A DNA stretch of 64,000 nucleotides. It comes from Arthrobacter endolithicus (GTDB taxonomy: Bacteria; Actinomycetota; Actinomycetes; Actinomycetales; Micrococcaceae). The notes beneath the pieces are model-generated. The model did not search any database, was not told where the DNA came from, and worked only from the letters and a program-made list of their open reading frames with translations. This document shows positions 18,062 through 27,635 of this stretch, piece after piece. Where the stretch lies: positions 248,001 to 312,000 of the forward strand of contig NZ_JAPNLH010000001.1 of the NCBI RefSeq assembly GCF_026627425.1, in the 5' to 3' direction. The translations under genes and the position numbers were made by a program. Positions within the stretch are counted from its first letter, which is position 1. The number at the start of each line of letters is the position of its first letter.

Positions 18062-19063
18062 ATGGACAACCTGACCAAACCCGCCGTTGCCGCTCCGGCA
18101 GCGGTCGCGGCGTTCCACCCGGGCGTAGTTCCGGCGCTGCACCGGGGCAGGGCAACGCGATGGTGGGTCCGGTCCTGGCTATGGCTGGATTCCGCCGGGC
18201 GTGAAGTGGCGGCCCTGATACTGCCGGCGGAGTGCGTGGTCTGTGGTGCGGAGGACTGCTCCCTGTGCCGGGATTGCGCCCGCGCACTGCGGGCCGCCAC
18301 GCACCATCCGTACCGTGCGGAAGAGAGCGCTCCGGCCCTGATGGACGTAAACGGCACCGTGCTGTTGCCGGTGGTCGCGGCGGGATGCTATCGCGATGAG
18401 CTGGCTCTGGTGCTGCTGGCCTTCAAAAATCACGGGCGCACCGATCTGGCTCCTTCGCTGTCGGGACCCCTTGGTCGATCCCTGTCCGCAGCGCTGGGGG
18501 CGGCGCCGGGTCCCGCACCGCACCGCCGGCGGGGCAGGCCGCTGCAAAACGGGGTAGTACTCCTCGTTCCGGTGCCGACCAGCGGGAGGGGCTACCGTAA
18601 GCGTGGCTACGATCCACTCTGGCGATTGCTGCTGGCGTTACTCCGGCGTTCAGCGTTGCCGTCGGGCACGATGCTCTGCCGTGCGCTGAGGCTCAAAACC
18701 CGGCCGCCCTGGCGGCAACGCAGTCAGAAGGCTTTGGGGCGAATGGCACGGCGCGCCAATGTGCGTAATTCCATGTATGTGCCGGCGAGCCCCTGGTCCG
18801 GGCGCAGTCGTGGGCATCGTCCCACCGGGAATTCCGCGGTGGGATGCGCATGGCGGCCGGTGCCCGGCCTAATGCACGGCCCGCAGCTGGCAGGACGTAC
18901 GGTCGTGATTGTCGACGACGTGCTGACCACGGGCGCCACTGTCGCCGAAGCGGCCCGCGCGCTCCGGGCAGCCGGCGCCATCGTATGCGGAGCGGTGGTC
19001 ATCGCAGCCGCAGGAGGTTTGATCCCTGCCGCGTCGGCAGCCTCTCGAACAGACGCCAGGTGA
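18062..19063 (+). CDS. ComF-family phosphoribosyltransferase-like protein
   Basis: 333 aa from ATG 18062 (GGGTGG upstream); the in-frame ATG at 18002 lies inside the leader hairpin region. A zinc-ribbon-like set CVVCGAEDCSLCRDC (C58, C61, C66, C69, C72) is followed by a ComF core with CYRDELALVLLAFKNHGRTD and a PRPP-binding loop VVIVDDVLTTGATVAEA near residues 281-297. The Mtb counterpart is the Rv3242c-type protein in the same mtrAB-lpqB-hpf-secA neighbourhood. It is longer than typical ComF (about 200-250 aa) because of an Arg/Pro-rich insertion around residues 150-165 and another before the PRPP loop. The substrate is unknown; in naturally competent bacteria ComF aids DNA uptake. Confidence 0.85.
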   Translation: MDNLTKPAVAAPAAVAAFHPGVVPALHRGRATRWWVRSWLWLDSAGREVAALILPAECVVCGAEDCSLCRDCARALRAATHHPYRAEESAPALMDVNGTVLLPVVAAGCYRDELALVLLAFKNHGRTDLAPSLSGPLGRSLSAALGAAPGPAPHRRRGRPLQNGVVLLVPVPTSGRGYRKRGYDPLWRLLLALLRRSALPSGTMLCRALRLKTRPPWRQRSQKALGRMARRANVRNSMYVPASPWSGRSRGHRPTGNSAVGCAWRPVPGLMHGPQLAGRTVVIVDDVLTTGATVAEAARALRAAGAIVCGAVVIAAAGGLIPAASAASRTDAR

Positions 19064-19114
19064 CGGTAAATGCCCCTCTACTTTTCGGGCCAGCCGTCTT
19101 GGAACCCAGCGCTG

Positions 19115-19717
19115 TTAACGGCCATCCGCTACGAAGGCAGTGACGTCCCGACCCAGGCACGCAGCAAGTCGGTCCAGCGCCGACGCGTCCTGCGCGACGG
19201 GCCGCGGTGGTCCAAACGGGCTGCGCTCGGGCGGAACATCGGCGAGCCTCATTTCGGTGAAGGCTAATTCCTGCTCAGCAAGTTCCTGGTCGAACGGCGG
19301 CCGTACGCCAACGGCATGAGCCAGATCCCATCCGTGCACCAACGCCTCGACCAGCCGCAGATGCAGCGCGATGAGTCCTGGAACCGATCCGAAGGGCACC
19401 ACGACGACCCTCTCCAGCGCGCCGGGGGAATTAAACGCTGCAAGCAGGGCAGTGACGGAGTCCCGATGCGCTGCCGCCCGTTGCCCTGGCGGCAAATCCG
19501 CGGCCAGCGGAGCAGCCGACGGTGCGGCCACTGCCGGGTCTCCGGCCAGGGCGTACGCGAACAGTTGATTGCCCGCGCTGAGATGGCTCACCAGCTCGTA
19601 GACGGACCACTGCGTGCACGGGGTGGGCAAATCCCATTGGTTGTCGCGGATACCCTCGACCAACTCTGAAATGTCGGCCAGCGAGCTGGCCAGTTGTTCC
19701 ACGGGTGAACGCGACAT
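19115..19717 (-). CDS. DinB-like / TIGR03086-type metal-binding protein
   Basis: 200 aa from ATG 19717, which has an excellent GGGAGG 6 bases upstream; an extension to 19915 is rejected. The four-helix DinB-like fold of the maleylpyruvate-isomerase N-terminal family is suggested by WDLPTPCTQWSVYELVSHLS (first His), LRLVEALVHGWDLAHAVG (HxxD) and a C-terminal helix with LDRLAACLGRD. Members use Zn or other metal and often mycothiol as cofactor. The specific substrate is unknown. It is divergent from hpf and convergent with the comF-like gene. Confidence 0.82.
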   Translation of the reverse strand: MSRSPVEQLASSLADISELVEGIRDNQWDLPTPCTQWSVYELVSHLSAGNQLFAYALAGDPAVAAPSAAPLAADLPPGQRAAAHRDSVTALLAAFNSPGALERVVVVPFGSVPGLIALHLRLVEALVHGWDLAHAVGVRPPFDQELAEQELAFTEMRLADVPPERSPFGPPRPVAQDASALDRLAACLGRDVTAFVADGR

Positions 19718-19783
19718 GGTTTCCTCCCTTGGTTCCGCGGATGACTTCTGCGCCGACCATTCCACCGCACGATGTACGGTGTC

Positions 19784-19835
19784 AATACTCCGCGGTGCCT
19801 GAGAGGCTCCGGGCTCCCTAGGGCACGGAGGTATT
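19784..19835. other. Intergenic hairpin between DinB-like gene and hpf
   Basis: AATA-CTCCG (19784-19792) pairs with CGGAG-G-TATT (19826-19835, one bulge), continuing after a 2-nt bulge with GTGCC/GGCAC. It lies in the divergent region and would be in the 5' UTR of the minus-strand gene. Function is unknown. Confidence 0.4.
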
Positions 19836-20031
19836 GGGTCCATCGGCGGGACGAACGCGCTCGCTACGGACAACGCCAGCGAAGAAATGCGGGTCAGAAG
19901 ATGAATAACAGGCATGAGTGGACTAGCGTGGGTAAACGGGTACCTCGTAGAGGTTGACCACCCGTCGGCGGTCAGGCAATGGTGAACGGCATTGCGGACC
20001 GTCGTGTCACCGAAGTCATTTGGAGGGCACC

Positions 20032-20754
20032 ATGGAGTTCATGATCACCGGCCGCAACGTCACCGTTTCGGACCGTTTCCGCGAGTATGCCGGCGAAAAA
20101 ATGTCCAAAGTTGAACAGCTCGGGGACAAGGTTCAACGCATCGACGCCAAGGTGTCGAAGGAGACGAATGCGCGGGCGGCAGATGCCCAGCTCACGGTCG
20201 AACTGACCGTTCAGGGCCGCGGCCCCGTGATCCGCGCCGAAGCGTCCGCAGGCGACAAGTTTGCGGCTTTCGATGTTGCCTACAACAAGCTGCTCGAACG
20301 ACTCCGACGTGCGAAAGACCGCAAAAAGGTTCACCACGGCCGGCACGCTCCGGTGGGGGTGAACACGGCCACGGCCGCACTCCCCACGGTCAGCGCAACC
20401 GAACCGATCTACGCCCAGTCCACTGCCGAAAACGCCGCCGTTGCGGTTGAAGAGCGTTCCCCGTACGAGATTGACAATGATATTCCGGCCGGCGATTCAC
20501 CGGTGCTGATCCGCCGTAAGGTTTTCCCGGCAACTGCTGTCTCGATGGATGATGCCGTGGACAATATGGAGCTTGTGGGTCACGACTTCTACCTCTTTGT
20601 CGACTCGGCCACGGGAGCCCCATCGGTGGTATACCGTCGGAGCGGATGGACGTATGGTGTGATCTCACTCGATGCTGACTGCGCCGATATGGACGCCGTC
20701 CCCGCCGAGGAGATCACCGCATATCGTTCCCCGGACAAGGCATCCATCGCCTAA
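20032..20754 (+). CDS. hpf: Ribosome hibernation promotion factor, long form
   Basis: 240 aa from ATG 20032, preceded by TTGGAGGGCACC. The N-terminal S30AE domain (residues 1-100; MEFMITGRNVTVSDRFREYA ... AFDVAYNKLLERLRRAKDR) binds the decoding region of the 30S subunit. A linker of about 80 residues leads to the C-terminal dimerisation domain (about 182-240; VIRRKVFPATAVSMDDAVDN ... VVYRRSGWTYGVISL), which joins two ribosomes as 100S particles. The long form is the actinobacterial type. It sits between the DinB-like gene and an AlkZ-like glycosylase, upstream of secA as in mycobacteria. Confidence 0.95.
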   Translation: MEFMITGRNVTVSDRFREYAGEKMSKVEQLGDKVQRIDAKVSKETNARAADAQLTVELTVQGRGPVIRAEASAGDKFAAFDVAYNKLLERLRRAKDRKKVHHGRHAPVGVNTATAALPTVSATEPIYAQSTAENAAVAVEERSPYEIDNDIPAGDSPVLIRRKVFPATAVSMDDAVDNMELVGHDFYLFVDSATGAPSVVYRRSGWTYGVISLDADCADMDAVPAEEITAYRSPDKASIA

Positions 20755-20768
20755 TCACTGGAGGTTCC

Positions 20769-22016
20769 ATGGCAGCGGACCTCAGCCTCTCGCAGGCCCG
20801 ACGGATTGCCTTGGGAGCCCAAGGACTAGCAAAGGAACGGCCCACCGGACCCATCAGCGCACGGGCGGTGGGCCGGACCTTTGCCCGGATCCAGCTGGTC
20901 CAGATCGATTCGGTAAACGTGCTCTCCCGGAGCCACTATCTGCCGTTCTTCTCCCGGCTGGGCAGCTATGACCGGGAAATCCCGGATCGACTCGCCGGGA
21001 TCGCGCCTCGGGCCATGATGGAGTACTGGGCCCATGAGGCAAGCTTCATCCGCCCCGAACATTTTGAGGATCTGCGGCAGTGGCAGAGACGTCAATGGGT
21101 CGGCGCCCATGTGCTGGAGCCGGACCTGCGGACCTCGCTGGAAACCCGGATCCTGGCTGTACTGGCGGATGGGGCTGCCCTGACTGCACGGGAAATCACC
21201 GCGGCCATTGACCACCGGCAGGCAAAGGTGACCGATGGCTGGGGCTGGAACTGGAATGCCGCAAAGCGCGTGCTGGAAGATCTTTTTGAGCGCGGAACGC
21301 TCGGCGTAGCCTCGCGCACACTCCAGTTCGAGCGCAAGTACACGCTGACAGCTGCCATTTTGCCGCTCTCGCGCACCCAGCGAGATCCGGACGCTTCGCT
21401 GCGCCGGCTCATTGAAGCCGCGGCGGCCGCGCATGGGATCGGCACGGTCAGGTGTTTTGCCGACTATTTTCGGCTCCCGGCAAAACCAGCGGCGCGGGCG
21501 GTGGCCGAGCTGACGGAAAGCGGAATTTTGCTGCCTGTCACCGCACATGGCTGGGATGCTCCGCTTTTCCGGCACGTAAACGCTGTCCTGCCGCGGCAGG
21601 CAACGGGGCGCGCCCTGCTGAGCCCCTTCGATTCGCTGGTTTTTGAGCGGCGCCGGCTCGAGCAGCTCTTCGGCTTCCACTACCGGATCGAGATTTATAC
21701 GCCGGCAGCCAAGCGCCGTTACGGCTACTACGTGCTGCCTTTCCTCCTCGGTGAGCGATTAGTCGCACGGGTGGATCTTAAGGCTGATAGGAGCAATGGG
21801 GTGTTGCTGGTCCGCGGCGCCTACGCCGAGGCGGATGCACCGGACGAAACGGCCGCCGAGCTGGCAGCTGAATTACGGCTGATGGCCAGCTGGCTCGCGC
21901 TTGCCGACGTCGTCGTCGAGCCCGTTGGAACGCTGGCAGCCGAACTCGCTGCAGCGCTGCGCTCCGGCGGGGAGGGAACCGAAGAAACGTTCCGTTCGTC
22001 TGTTCACGTAGACTGA
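20769..22016 (+). CDS. AlkZ/YcaQ-like winged-helix DNA glycosylase (HTH_42 family)
   Basis: 415 aa. The N-terminal [16 protein letters not shown] and the motif [20 protein letters not shown] match the HTH_42/YcaQ family. QID falls at the catalytic Q-x-D/Q position (AlkX/YcaQ type uses QxD). Central winged-helix units ([37 protein letters not shown]) and a C-terminal [20 protein letters not shown] region follow. Characterised relatives unhook interstrand crosslinks or excise alkylated bases; specificity here is inferred from the motif only. Start ATG 20769 has GGAGG (TGGAGGTTCC) upstream, 14 bases after hpf, so the two are probably co-transcribed. Confidence 0.85.
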   Translation: MAADLSLSQARRIALGAQGLAKERPTGPISARAVGRTFARIQLVQIDSVNVLSRSHYLPFFSRLGSYDREIPDRLAGIAPRAMMEYWAHEASFIRPEHFEDLRQWQRRQWVGAHVLEPDLRTSLETRILAVLADGAALTAREITAAIDHRQAKVTDGWGWNWNAAKRVLEDLFERGTLGVASRTLQFERKYTLTAAILPLSRTQRDPDASLRRLIEAAAAAHGIGTVRCFADYFRLPAKPAARAVAELTESGILLPVTAHGWDAPLFRHVNAVLPRQATGRALLSPFDSLVFERRRLEQLFGFHYRIEIYTPAAKRRYGYYVLPFLLGERLVARVDLKADRSNGVLLVRGAYAEADAPDETAAELAAELRLMASWLALADVVVEPVGTLAAELAAALRSGGEGTEETFRSSVHVD

Positions 22017-22057
22017 AAAGGCCAGTTTTAGGCAGCCACAGATTGGGAGTAACATCC

Positions 22058-24910
22058 GTGCCATCACTTCTCGAGCGAGTCCTCCGTACCGGTGACCGCA
22101 AGACACTGAAGCGCCTTCATGTCTACGCGGACGCCATCGAGAGGCTGGAGGAGCCGTTCCAGACCTTCACCGATGCCGAACTCCGTGAGGAAACGGACAA
22201 ACTGAAGGCGCGCCATGCCGACGGCGAGCTGCTGGACGAACTGTTGCCGGAGGCCTTCGCTGCGGTCCGGGAGGCTTCGTCGCGCACCCTCGGCATGCGC
22301 CACTTCCGCGTTCAGCTGATGGGTGGTGCGGCGCTTCACCTGGGCAATATCGCCGAGATGAAGACCGGTGAAGGTAAGACATTGGTAGCCACCGCTCCGG
22401 CGTATTTGAACGCGCTCGGCGGCAATGGCGTGCATGTGGTCACGGTCAATGACTACCTTGCGGAGTACCAGTCCGATCTGATGGGTCGTGTCTACCGCTT
22501 CCTCGGCCTGACGAGCGGGTGCATCCTGTCCAACCAGGACCCGGCCGTCCGCCGCCAGCAGTACGAAGCGGACATCACCTACGGCACCAATAATGAGTTC
22601 GGGTTCGATTACCTGCGTGACAACATGGCCTGGTCCGCCGAAGAGCTGGTCCAGCGCGGACACCACTACGCCGTGGTTGACGAGGTGGACTCGATCCTGA
22701 TCGATGAGGCCCGGACACCGCTGATTATTTCCGGGCCGGCCTCCGGGGACGCAAACCGCTGGTACGGCGAATTCGCCAAGATGGTACTGCGTCTGAACAA
22801 TGAAGACGACTATGAGGTGGACGAGAAAAAGCGCACGGTGGGCGTGCTGGAACCCGGCATTGAAAAGGTCGAAGACTACTTAGGCGTCAGCAATCTTTAT
22901 GAATCCGCCAATACGCCGCTCATCGGGTTCCTGAACAACGCCATCAAGGCCAAGGAACTGTTCAAGCGAGACAAGGACTACGTCATCCTCGACGGTGAGG
23001 TGCTGATCGTTGACGAGCACACCGGCCGTATTCTGGCAGGCCGACGCTATAACGAGGGCATGCATCAGGCCATAGAAGCCAAAGAGGGCGTGGAGATCAA
23101 GGCGGAAAACCAGACGCTGGCCACCGTCACCTTGCAGAATTACTTCCGGCTGTACAAGAAGCTTTCCGGCATGACGGGCACTGCCGAGACGGAGGCCGCG
23201 GAGTTCATGGGGACCTACAGTCTCGGCGTGGTGCCGATCCCGACCAACAAGCCGATGCGGCGGATCGACCAGTCGGACCTCGTCTACAAAAACGAAGTGG
23301 TGAAGTTCGACGCCGTCGTCGAGGACATCGCTAAGCGGCACGATACGGGGCAACCCGTTCTGGTCGGTACCACCAGCGTGGAGAAGAGCGAATATCTGTC
23401 CAAGCAGCTGGCCAAACGTGGCATCAAGCATGAGGTCCTCAACGCGAAGAACCATGCGAGGGAGGCCGCCATTGTGGCGCAGGCCGGCCGCAGGGGAGCC
23501 GTGACTGTAGCGACGAACATGGCCGGCCGCGGTACGGATATCATGCTGGGCGGCAACGCGGAATTCAACGCCGTGGCCGCGCTCGCGGCCCGCGGACTGG
23601 ATCCGGAAGAGACGCCGGAGGAATACGAGGCAGCCTGGACGGAGGCCTTCGAGGACGCCAAGAACGCGGTGTCGGAAGAGCATGACGCCGTCGTCGAGGC
23701 GGGCGGGCTATATGTGCTGGGCACCGAGCGGCACGAATCACGACGCATCGACAACCAGCTGCGCGGTCGCTCCGGTCGCCAGGGCGACCCGGGCGAATCC
23801 CGCTTCTACCTCTCGCTCACGGACGATCTGATGCGCCTGTTCAACTCCGGAGCGGCAGAACGTCTGATGTCCCGCTCGGTCATGCCTGACGATGTGGCGC
23901 TGGAATCCAAACTGGTGTCCAAGGCGATCGCCTCGGCCCAAGGCCAGGTGGAGGGCCGCAACGCCGAACAGCGAAAGAATGTGCTCAAATACGACGACGT
24001 CCTGAACCGACAGCGTGAAGCCATCTACGGAGATCGTCGGCGGATCCTCCAGGGCGACGACCTGCATGAAAAGGTCCAGTTCTTCCTGGAAGACACCGTT
24101 TCCGAGTCCATCGACGCGGCGACGGCGGAAGGTCACAGCACGGATTGGGACCTAAAGGCGCTCCTGGGCGGCCTGAAGACGCTGTACCCGGTCTCGGTGA
24201 GCACGGAAGAACTCGAAGAGGAGGCTGGCGGTGAGGACCGCATCACGCCTGAATTGCTGAAAACGGAGTTGCTCTCGGACGCCAAACTGGCCTATCAGGA
24301 TCGCGAGGAGAAGCTGGGCTCGGAGACGATGCGCGAACTGGAGCGCCGGGTGGTGCTCTCGGTGGTGGGCCGCAAATGGCAAGAGCACCTTTACGAGATG
24401 GATTACCTGAAGGAAGGCATTGGCCTGCGGGCCATGGCGCAGCGCGATCCGCTCGTTGAATATCAGCGCGAGGGTTTCACCATGTTCCAAGCCATGATGG
24501 GGGCCATCCGCGAAGAAAGCATAGGGCTGCTGTTTAATTTGGAGGTCCAGGTGGAGGAGCCAGCCGCTGCGCAGGTCGGCGTCGTTGCCGATCAGCCGGC
24601 GTCGCTTCTTCAGCGCGTCGCCGGGGCAGCATCCGACGGCGCAGCGCCCGTCGGAGTGCAGGACGGCCATTCGGTGGCAGCGACGGAAGAACACGCTGCC
24701 ATGAAGTTCAATGCGCCGGGTCTGCAGGCTCCTGAACAGCCGGCCTCGCTGCAATTCACTGCCCCTGATGTCTCCGGTGAAGCGGAGACCCATACCGAGC
24801 GGAGTTCGCGCGGAACCGGTCTGCCTCCTGCGGCGAAAAACACGGGCGGGGTTAAGAGCGGTGCGGCGAAGTCCGGTGCGGCGAAGACGAAGAAAAAGAA
24901 ACGCCGCTAG
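22058..24910 (+). CDS. secA: Preprotein translocase ATPase SecA
   Basis: 950 aa from GTG 22058 ([13 protein letters not shown]), with GGGAG 8 bases upstream; the TTG at 22043 overlaps that ribosome-binding site and is rejected. Nucleotide-binding motifs: [11 protein letters not shown] at residue 101, [20 protein letters not shown] (DEAD-box and linker), [12 protein letters not shown], and [17 protein letters not shown]. The PPXD, helical-scaffold and C-terminal linker regions follow; the tail is Lys-rich with no zinc-binding CxC motif. It drives Sec-dependent protein export through SecYEG. Position after hpf is conserved in Actinobacteria and marks this as the essential SecA1 copy. Confidence 0.97.
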   Translation: MPSLLERVLRTGDRKTLKRLHVYADAIERLEEPFQTFTDAELREETDKLKARHADGELLDELLPEAFAAVREASSRTLGMRHFRVQLMGGAALHLGNIAEMKTGEGKTLVATAPAYLNALGGNGVHVVTVNDYLAEYQSDLMGRVYRFLGLTSGCILSNQDPAVRRQQYEADITYGTNNEFGFDYLRDNMAWSAEELVQRGHHYAVVDEVDSILIDEARTPLIISGPASGDANRWYGEFAKMVLRLNNEDDYEVDEKKRTVGVLEPGIEKVEDYLGVSNLYESANTPLIGFLNNAIKAKELFKRDKDYVILDGEVLIVDEHTGRILAGRRYNEGMHQAIEAKEGVEIKAENQTLATVTLQNYFRLYKKLSGMTGTAETEAAEFMGTYSLGVVPIPTNKPMRRIDQSDLVYKNEVVKFDAVVEDIAKRHDTGQPVLVGTTSVEKSEYLSKQLAKRGIKHEVLNAKNHAREAAIVAQAGRRGAVTVATNMAGRGTDIMLGGNAEFNAVAALAARGLDPEETPEEYEAAWTEAFEDAKNAVSEEHDAVVEAGGLYVLGTERHESRRIDNQLRGRSGRQGDPGESRFYLSLTDDLMRLFNSGAAERLMSRSVMPDDVALESKLVSKAIASAQGQVEGRNAEQRKNVLKYDDVLNRQREAIYGDRRRILQGDDLHEKVQFFLEDTVSESIDAATAEGHSTDWDLKALLGGLKTLYPVSVSTEELEEEAGGEDRITPELLKTELLSDAKLAYQDREEKLGSETMRELERRVVLSVVGRKWQEHLYEMDYLKEGIGLRAMAQRDPLVEYQREGFTMFQAMMGAIREESIGLLFNLEVQVEEPAAAQVGVVADQPASLLQRVAGAASDGAAPVGVQDGHSVAATEEHAAMKFNAPGLQAPEQPASLQFTAPDVSGEAETHTERSSRGTGLPPAAKNTGGVKSGAAKSGAAKTKKKKRR

Positions 24911-24994
24911 GGCTGCGCAGCGGGCCAACGGCGGACGTAACGGTTCGTCGGCCTAGGCCGCCTGTGGTTGGCGTAGCGCCGTTGTTGACGTAGG

Positions 24995-25012
24995 CCGCCG
25001 GTGCCCCGGCGG
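24995..25012. terminator. GC-rich hairpin between convergent secA and Rv3235-like gene
   Basis: Perfect CCGCCGG (24995-25001)/CCGGCGG (25006-25012) with a 4-nt loop. A 12-base palindrome CGGCCTAGGCCG (24949-24960) lies nearer secA. Either could serve as a terminator for the converging genes; no T-run. Confidence 0.45.
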
Positions 25013-25034
25013 GACCGGACCAGTCGTGCCCGCG

Positions 25035-25781
25035 TTACCCTATTTCGAGTGCAGTCACTTTCCAGACACCGTTGCGCTCTTCCATGCGCATGGCGAGGGC
25101 ACGAATTCTCCGGCGTTCGGCGATAACTAGCGAGGATTCGTAAACACCGGGTCTGACGGCGCAGCAATGCAAGGATCGGACCGATGGGTTGCGGTGTAGT
25201 TCATGGACGTTGCTGTGGACGCTGCTGCGGTCCAGTGTCCGCTGCACCGATCTGGTCAGCTCCGCCCGGACCTGCAGGGCTTCGAAGCTGCGCGCATCCA
25301 GCCAGCGCGCCAGCTGCTGCACGGGGCGGCTGCCGGCGAGCACTTCCACGGCGGCCTGCCCGATCTTAGCGGTCATGGACCGGACCAGGGCCGCCTCGTC
25401 CGCTTGTGCCCTGGCGAGATCGAGTTGAAATTTTTCTGCCCGGGTTACCGATCCGTCGATCGCGCCAGCGCACAAACTGGCCTCTGCTTCCGGGTTGACG
25501 GGGGCCCTCAGTGCCCCTGATGAGCTTCGCGAGCCAATGTCTGCCGGGCTGGCGGACCAGGCCAAGGGACCTGCTGGTACACGGTTGTTTCGACGGTGGG
25601 GCGGCATCGGAATGACGGGTGCGATGTCCCCGCTGGCGTCGTCCTGCACGGGGGCCGGGCGACACCGTATGGCGGGGGAAGCGAGCACAGCTGGAGCGGC
25701 GCTGCCGGGCACGGGAGCCCCATCGGTTAGGGCGGCACTGGGGGGTAAGGCAGCACTGGCAAGAGCTGCTTGAGTCTTCAT
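25035..25781 (-). CDS. Rv3235-family protein (DUF6459-like)
   Basis: 248 aa from ATG 25781, with AAGGAG 6 bases upstream; a longer ORF start at 25835 is rejected. The N-terminal 100 residues are Ala/Pro-rich and apparently disordered. The conserved part is the C-terminal 130 residues, with ALVRSMTAKIGQAAVEVLAG, ARWLDARSFEAL and a final VWKVTALEIG. This pattern matches the small actinobacterial Rv3235 family found near secA. Function unknown. It follows the LysM gene in the same direction, with 141 bases between. Confidence 0.78.
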   Translation of the reverse strand: MKTQAALASAALPPSAALTDGAPVPGSAAPAVLASPAIRCRPAPVQDDASGDIAPVIPMPPHRRNNRVPAGPLAWSASPADIGSRSSSGALRAPVNPEAEASLCAGAIDGSVTRAEKFQLDLARAQADEAALVRSMTAKIGQAAVEVLAGSRPVQQLARWLDARSFEALQVRAELTRSVQRTLDRSSVHSNVHELHRNPSVRSLHCCAVRPGVYESSLVIAERRRIRALAMRMEERNGVWKVTALEIG

Positions 25782-25922
25782 GGTTGTCTCCTTGTTTGAA
25801 ATGCACTGGAGTTGCTTGGCTGCCGTCAGCTCCATGCTGTGGGGACTGCCGGAGCGCTGAAACCGGCAGATAGCCGGCTAGGTCCGTACTGCCTAAACGT
25901 CCTGCCTGCGGAAAATCTGCAC

Positions 25923-26771
25923 TCATGGAGCACGCAGGATCTGGCCGGGAAGGATTAACGCTGGGTCGGAGCCAATGATGGAGCGGTTAATCCGGAACCA
26001 GGCCGGCCACTGTCGGGCAATCTCGGAATCGGTTGCCAGCGGACCAAGCTGTTGCGCCGCCAGGGTCCAGAGACTGTCGCCGGCCTTCACAACCACCGTT
26101 TTGCCCTCTGGCGGTGTGTCCGGTGGCAGCACTGAATCGGGCTGCCCACCAGCAGCCGCACCCTGCTGGTCCAGGAGCGGGCCGAAAACCGGCGATGCGC
26201 GGCTGGGAACGGGGGCAAGCAGACCTGGAGCAACCATGGGTGCCTGCGGCTGCCACTGCGGACTGATCGGTTCGAGGGCGGGCCCAGTTGCCGTCGTGGG
26301 GGTAGATCGTCCGGGTGCATCGGGTATCGGACGCTGCGGGGGAGGTAGCAGACCCTGTCGTACCGGCAGGACGGCCGAAATGGAGGGCTGCCACAGCGGG
26401 TTTATCGGTTCATCAGCCGCGTGGGCCAGCGGGGTGCACAGAAGATTAACTCCGAGGAAGGCCAAAACCAGCCGTCGCATAAACGCCGGAGCTAAACGAC
26501 CGGTTGCATCAGCAGCCTCCGGCCGGCCGGTGCGCTGGAGGAGTCCGGCGATGACCGCGAGGACAAAGGCCAGGAGCCACCAGAGGACGACGGCGAATCC
26601 GACTGCCGCCGAGACGGCACCGACAGCTTCCTCAAAGCGGGGTGGGTGCAGGTATCCGCTACCGCTGAACCAGCGCAGCACAAGCACCGACCCGGTAAAG
26701 GCAAGGACTGCCCCGAGCAGCAGAATCGTGGCGGCCATCGCCGCATCGGCCCGCAACTGTTTGCGCATCAT
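25923..26771 (-). CDS. Membrane-anchored LysM-domain protein
   Basis: 282 aa. Membrane helices lie at about residues 12-32, 50-75 and 95-117 (the last possibly an internal signal), followed by a Pro/Gln-rich spacer with IxPxWQP repeats (INPLWQPSI, ISPQWQPQA). A C-terminal LysM-like module follows (about 228-282; VVKAGDSLWTLAAQQLG ... WPAWFRINRSIIG ... ILPGQILRAP). LysM binds N-acetylglucosamine of peptidoglycan, so the C-terminus is probably outside. The first two codons are ATG ATG; either could start, with TAAGGAGCC nearby. It is first of the LysM-Rv3235 pair. Confidence 0.85.
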   Translation of the reverse strand: MMRKQLRADAAMAATILLLGAVLAFTGSVLVLRWFSGSGYLHPPRFEEAVGAVSAAVGFAVVLWWLLAFVLAVIAGLLQRTGRPEAADATGRLAPAFMRRLVLAFLGVNLLCTPLAHAADEPINPLWQPSISAVLPVRQGLLPPPQRPIPDAPGRSTPTTATGPALEPISPQWQPQAPMVAPGLLAPVPSRASPVFGPLLDQQGAAAGGQPDSVLPPDTPPEGKTVVVKAGDSLWTLAAQQLGPLATDSEIARQWPAWFRINRSIIGSDPALILPGQILRAP

Positions 26772-26959
26772 GGCTCCTTAGCAACTACTTGACGAACTAT
26801 TTAATCCAAAAGTAAAGACGGGAACGGCAGGGACGGGCCTGCCTACAATGCTCCGTCTGAAACTTTTTGACGATGTTTGATGCTTTATAAGTTATCTTGA
26901 GCCTGTTTAGTTATTTTTGTCCATACCTCGGACTTAGATGTGGACAAGTGAAGGGGTCG

Positions 26960-26988
26960 TTGACCACGGGCAGCGGCGCTCGTAGGCT
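26960..26988 (+). promoter_or_regulatory. Strong-looking leaderless promoter TTGACC-N17-TAGGCT
   Basis: -35 TTGACC at 26960-26965 (5/6 consensus), 17-bp spacer, -10 TAGGCT at 26983-26988, then 6 bases to ATG 26995. The expected transcript starts on the A of the start codon, so the mRNA has no 5' UTR. The promoter faces the divergent LysM gene's upstream region. Confidence 0.7.
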
Positions 26989-26994
26989 GACCGG

Positions 26995-27567
26995 ATGCGA
27001 TGGGACGCACTTTTTCGGGACATGGAGAATCAGTTGGCGGCCGGACGGCTGCTGGAATTGGAAACAGACGTCGCGGAGCTGATTCGAATGGAGGAGTCCG
27101 CGATATCACTGGCTGACCGGATCCGAGGCGCCGCCGACTCGCCGGTCACCGTCGTTCTGAGCGGTAACGTCCGGTTCAGGGGAACGGTCTCCTACGTCGG
27201 ACAGGAGTGGCTTCTGCTAACCGAGGGGGAACGGTCCGTCCTGGTTCCGCTGCGGCACCTGACCCGCATCTCGGATCTGCCTAAAGGAGTGCTGAAACCT
27301 TTGAGTCAGGTTCCGCACACACTGGCGGCGGCTCTGCGGACCCTCGCACGGGAGCGGGCCGCTGTCCGGGTCTATCTGGTGGGTGCAGATATGGCGGGCA
27401 GTGGTCTACCGGTGACGGGCGTGCTGGACAGGGTCGGCTCCGACTTTGTGGAACTGGCGGTGGTCGCCGATGGCGAGCCGCGGCGGGAAAGCAGTGTACG
27501 CGCCCGCTTGGGGATTCCTTTCACTGCCGTTGTGGCCATAAGTTCACGGGCCCAGGCGCAGAGCTAG
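26995..27567 (+). CDS. Conserved actinobacterial protein, LSm-like central segment
   Basis: 190 aa, cytosolic. I do not recognise a named family. The central segment (about residues 50-90; TVVLSGNVRFRGTVSYVGQE, then LLLTEGERSVLVPL) has the beta-strand pattern of an Sm/LSm-type barrel. The C-terminal half (VTGVLDRVGSDFVELAVV) looks like a second copy of the same fold. The N-terminal 40 residues are helical. The mRNA appears leaderless (promoter just upstream). Two similar small barrels could bind RNA or protein, but this is inference from strand pattern only. Confidence 0.75.
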   Translation: MRWDALFRDMENQLAAGRLLELETDVAELIRMEESAISLADRIRGAADSPVTVVLSGNVRFRGTVSYVGQEWLLLTEGERSVLVPLRHLTRISDLPKGVLKPLSQVPHTLAAALRTLARERAAVRVYLVGADMAGSGLPVTGVLDRVGSDFVELAVVADGEPRRESSVRARLGIPFTAVVAISSRAQAQS

Positions 27568-27635
27568 GCACCCTCGAAAATCTCAGCTGCGTATGCTGCG
27601 GCAGGACTGGGGAGAGTTCCCCCATCAACGGCAGT

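Noticed and set aside
19717-19850. Glycine-riboswitch-like CTCTCAGGCACCG string on the minus strand
   Set aside because: Only this short piece resembles the aptamer; the other conserved boxes (AAGGNGCAA-type and GGGAGAG) are absent and the downstream gene is unrelated to glycine.
22043-22057. TTG start for secA
   Set aside because: It overlaps the GGGAG ribosome-binding site of the GTG at 22058, and SecA proteins begin right at that point.
23284-23754. Minus-strand ORF inside secA
   Set aside because: Shadow of conserved SecA sequence, no own ribosome-binding site.
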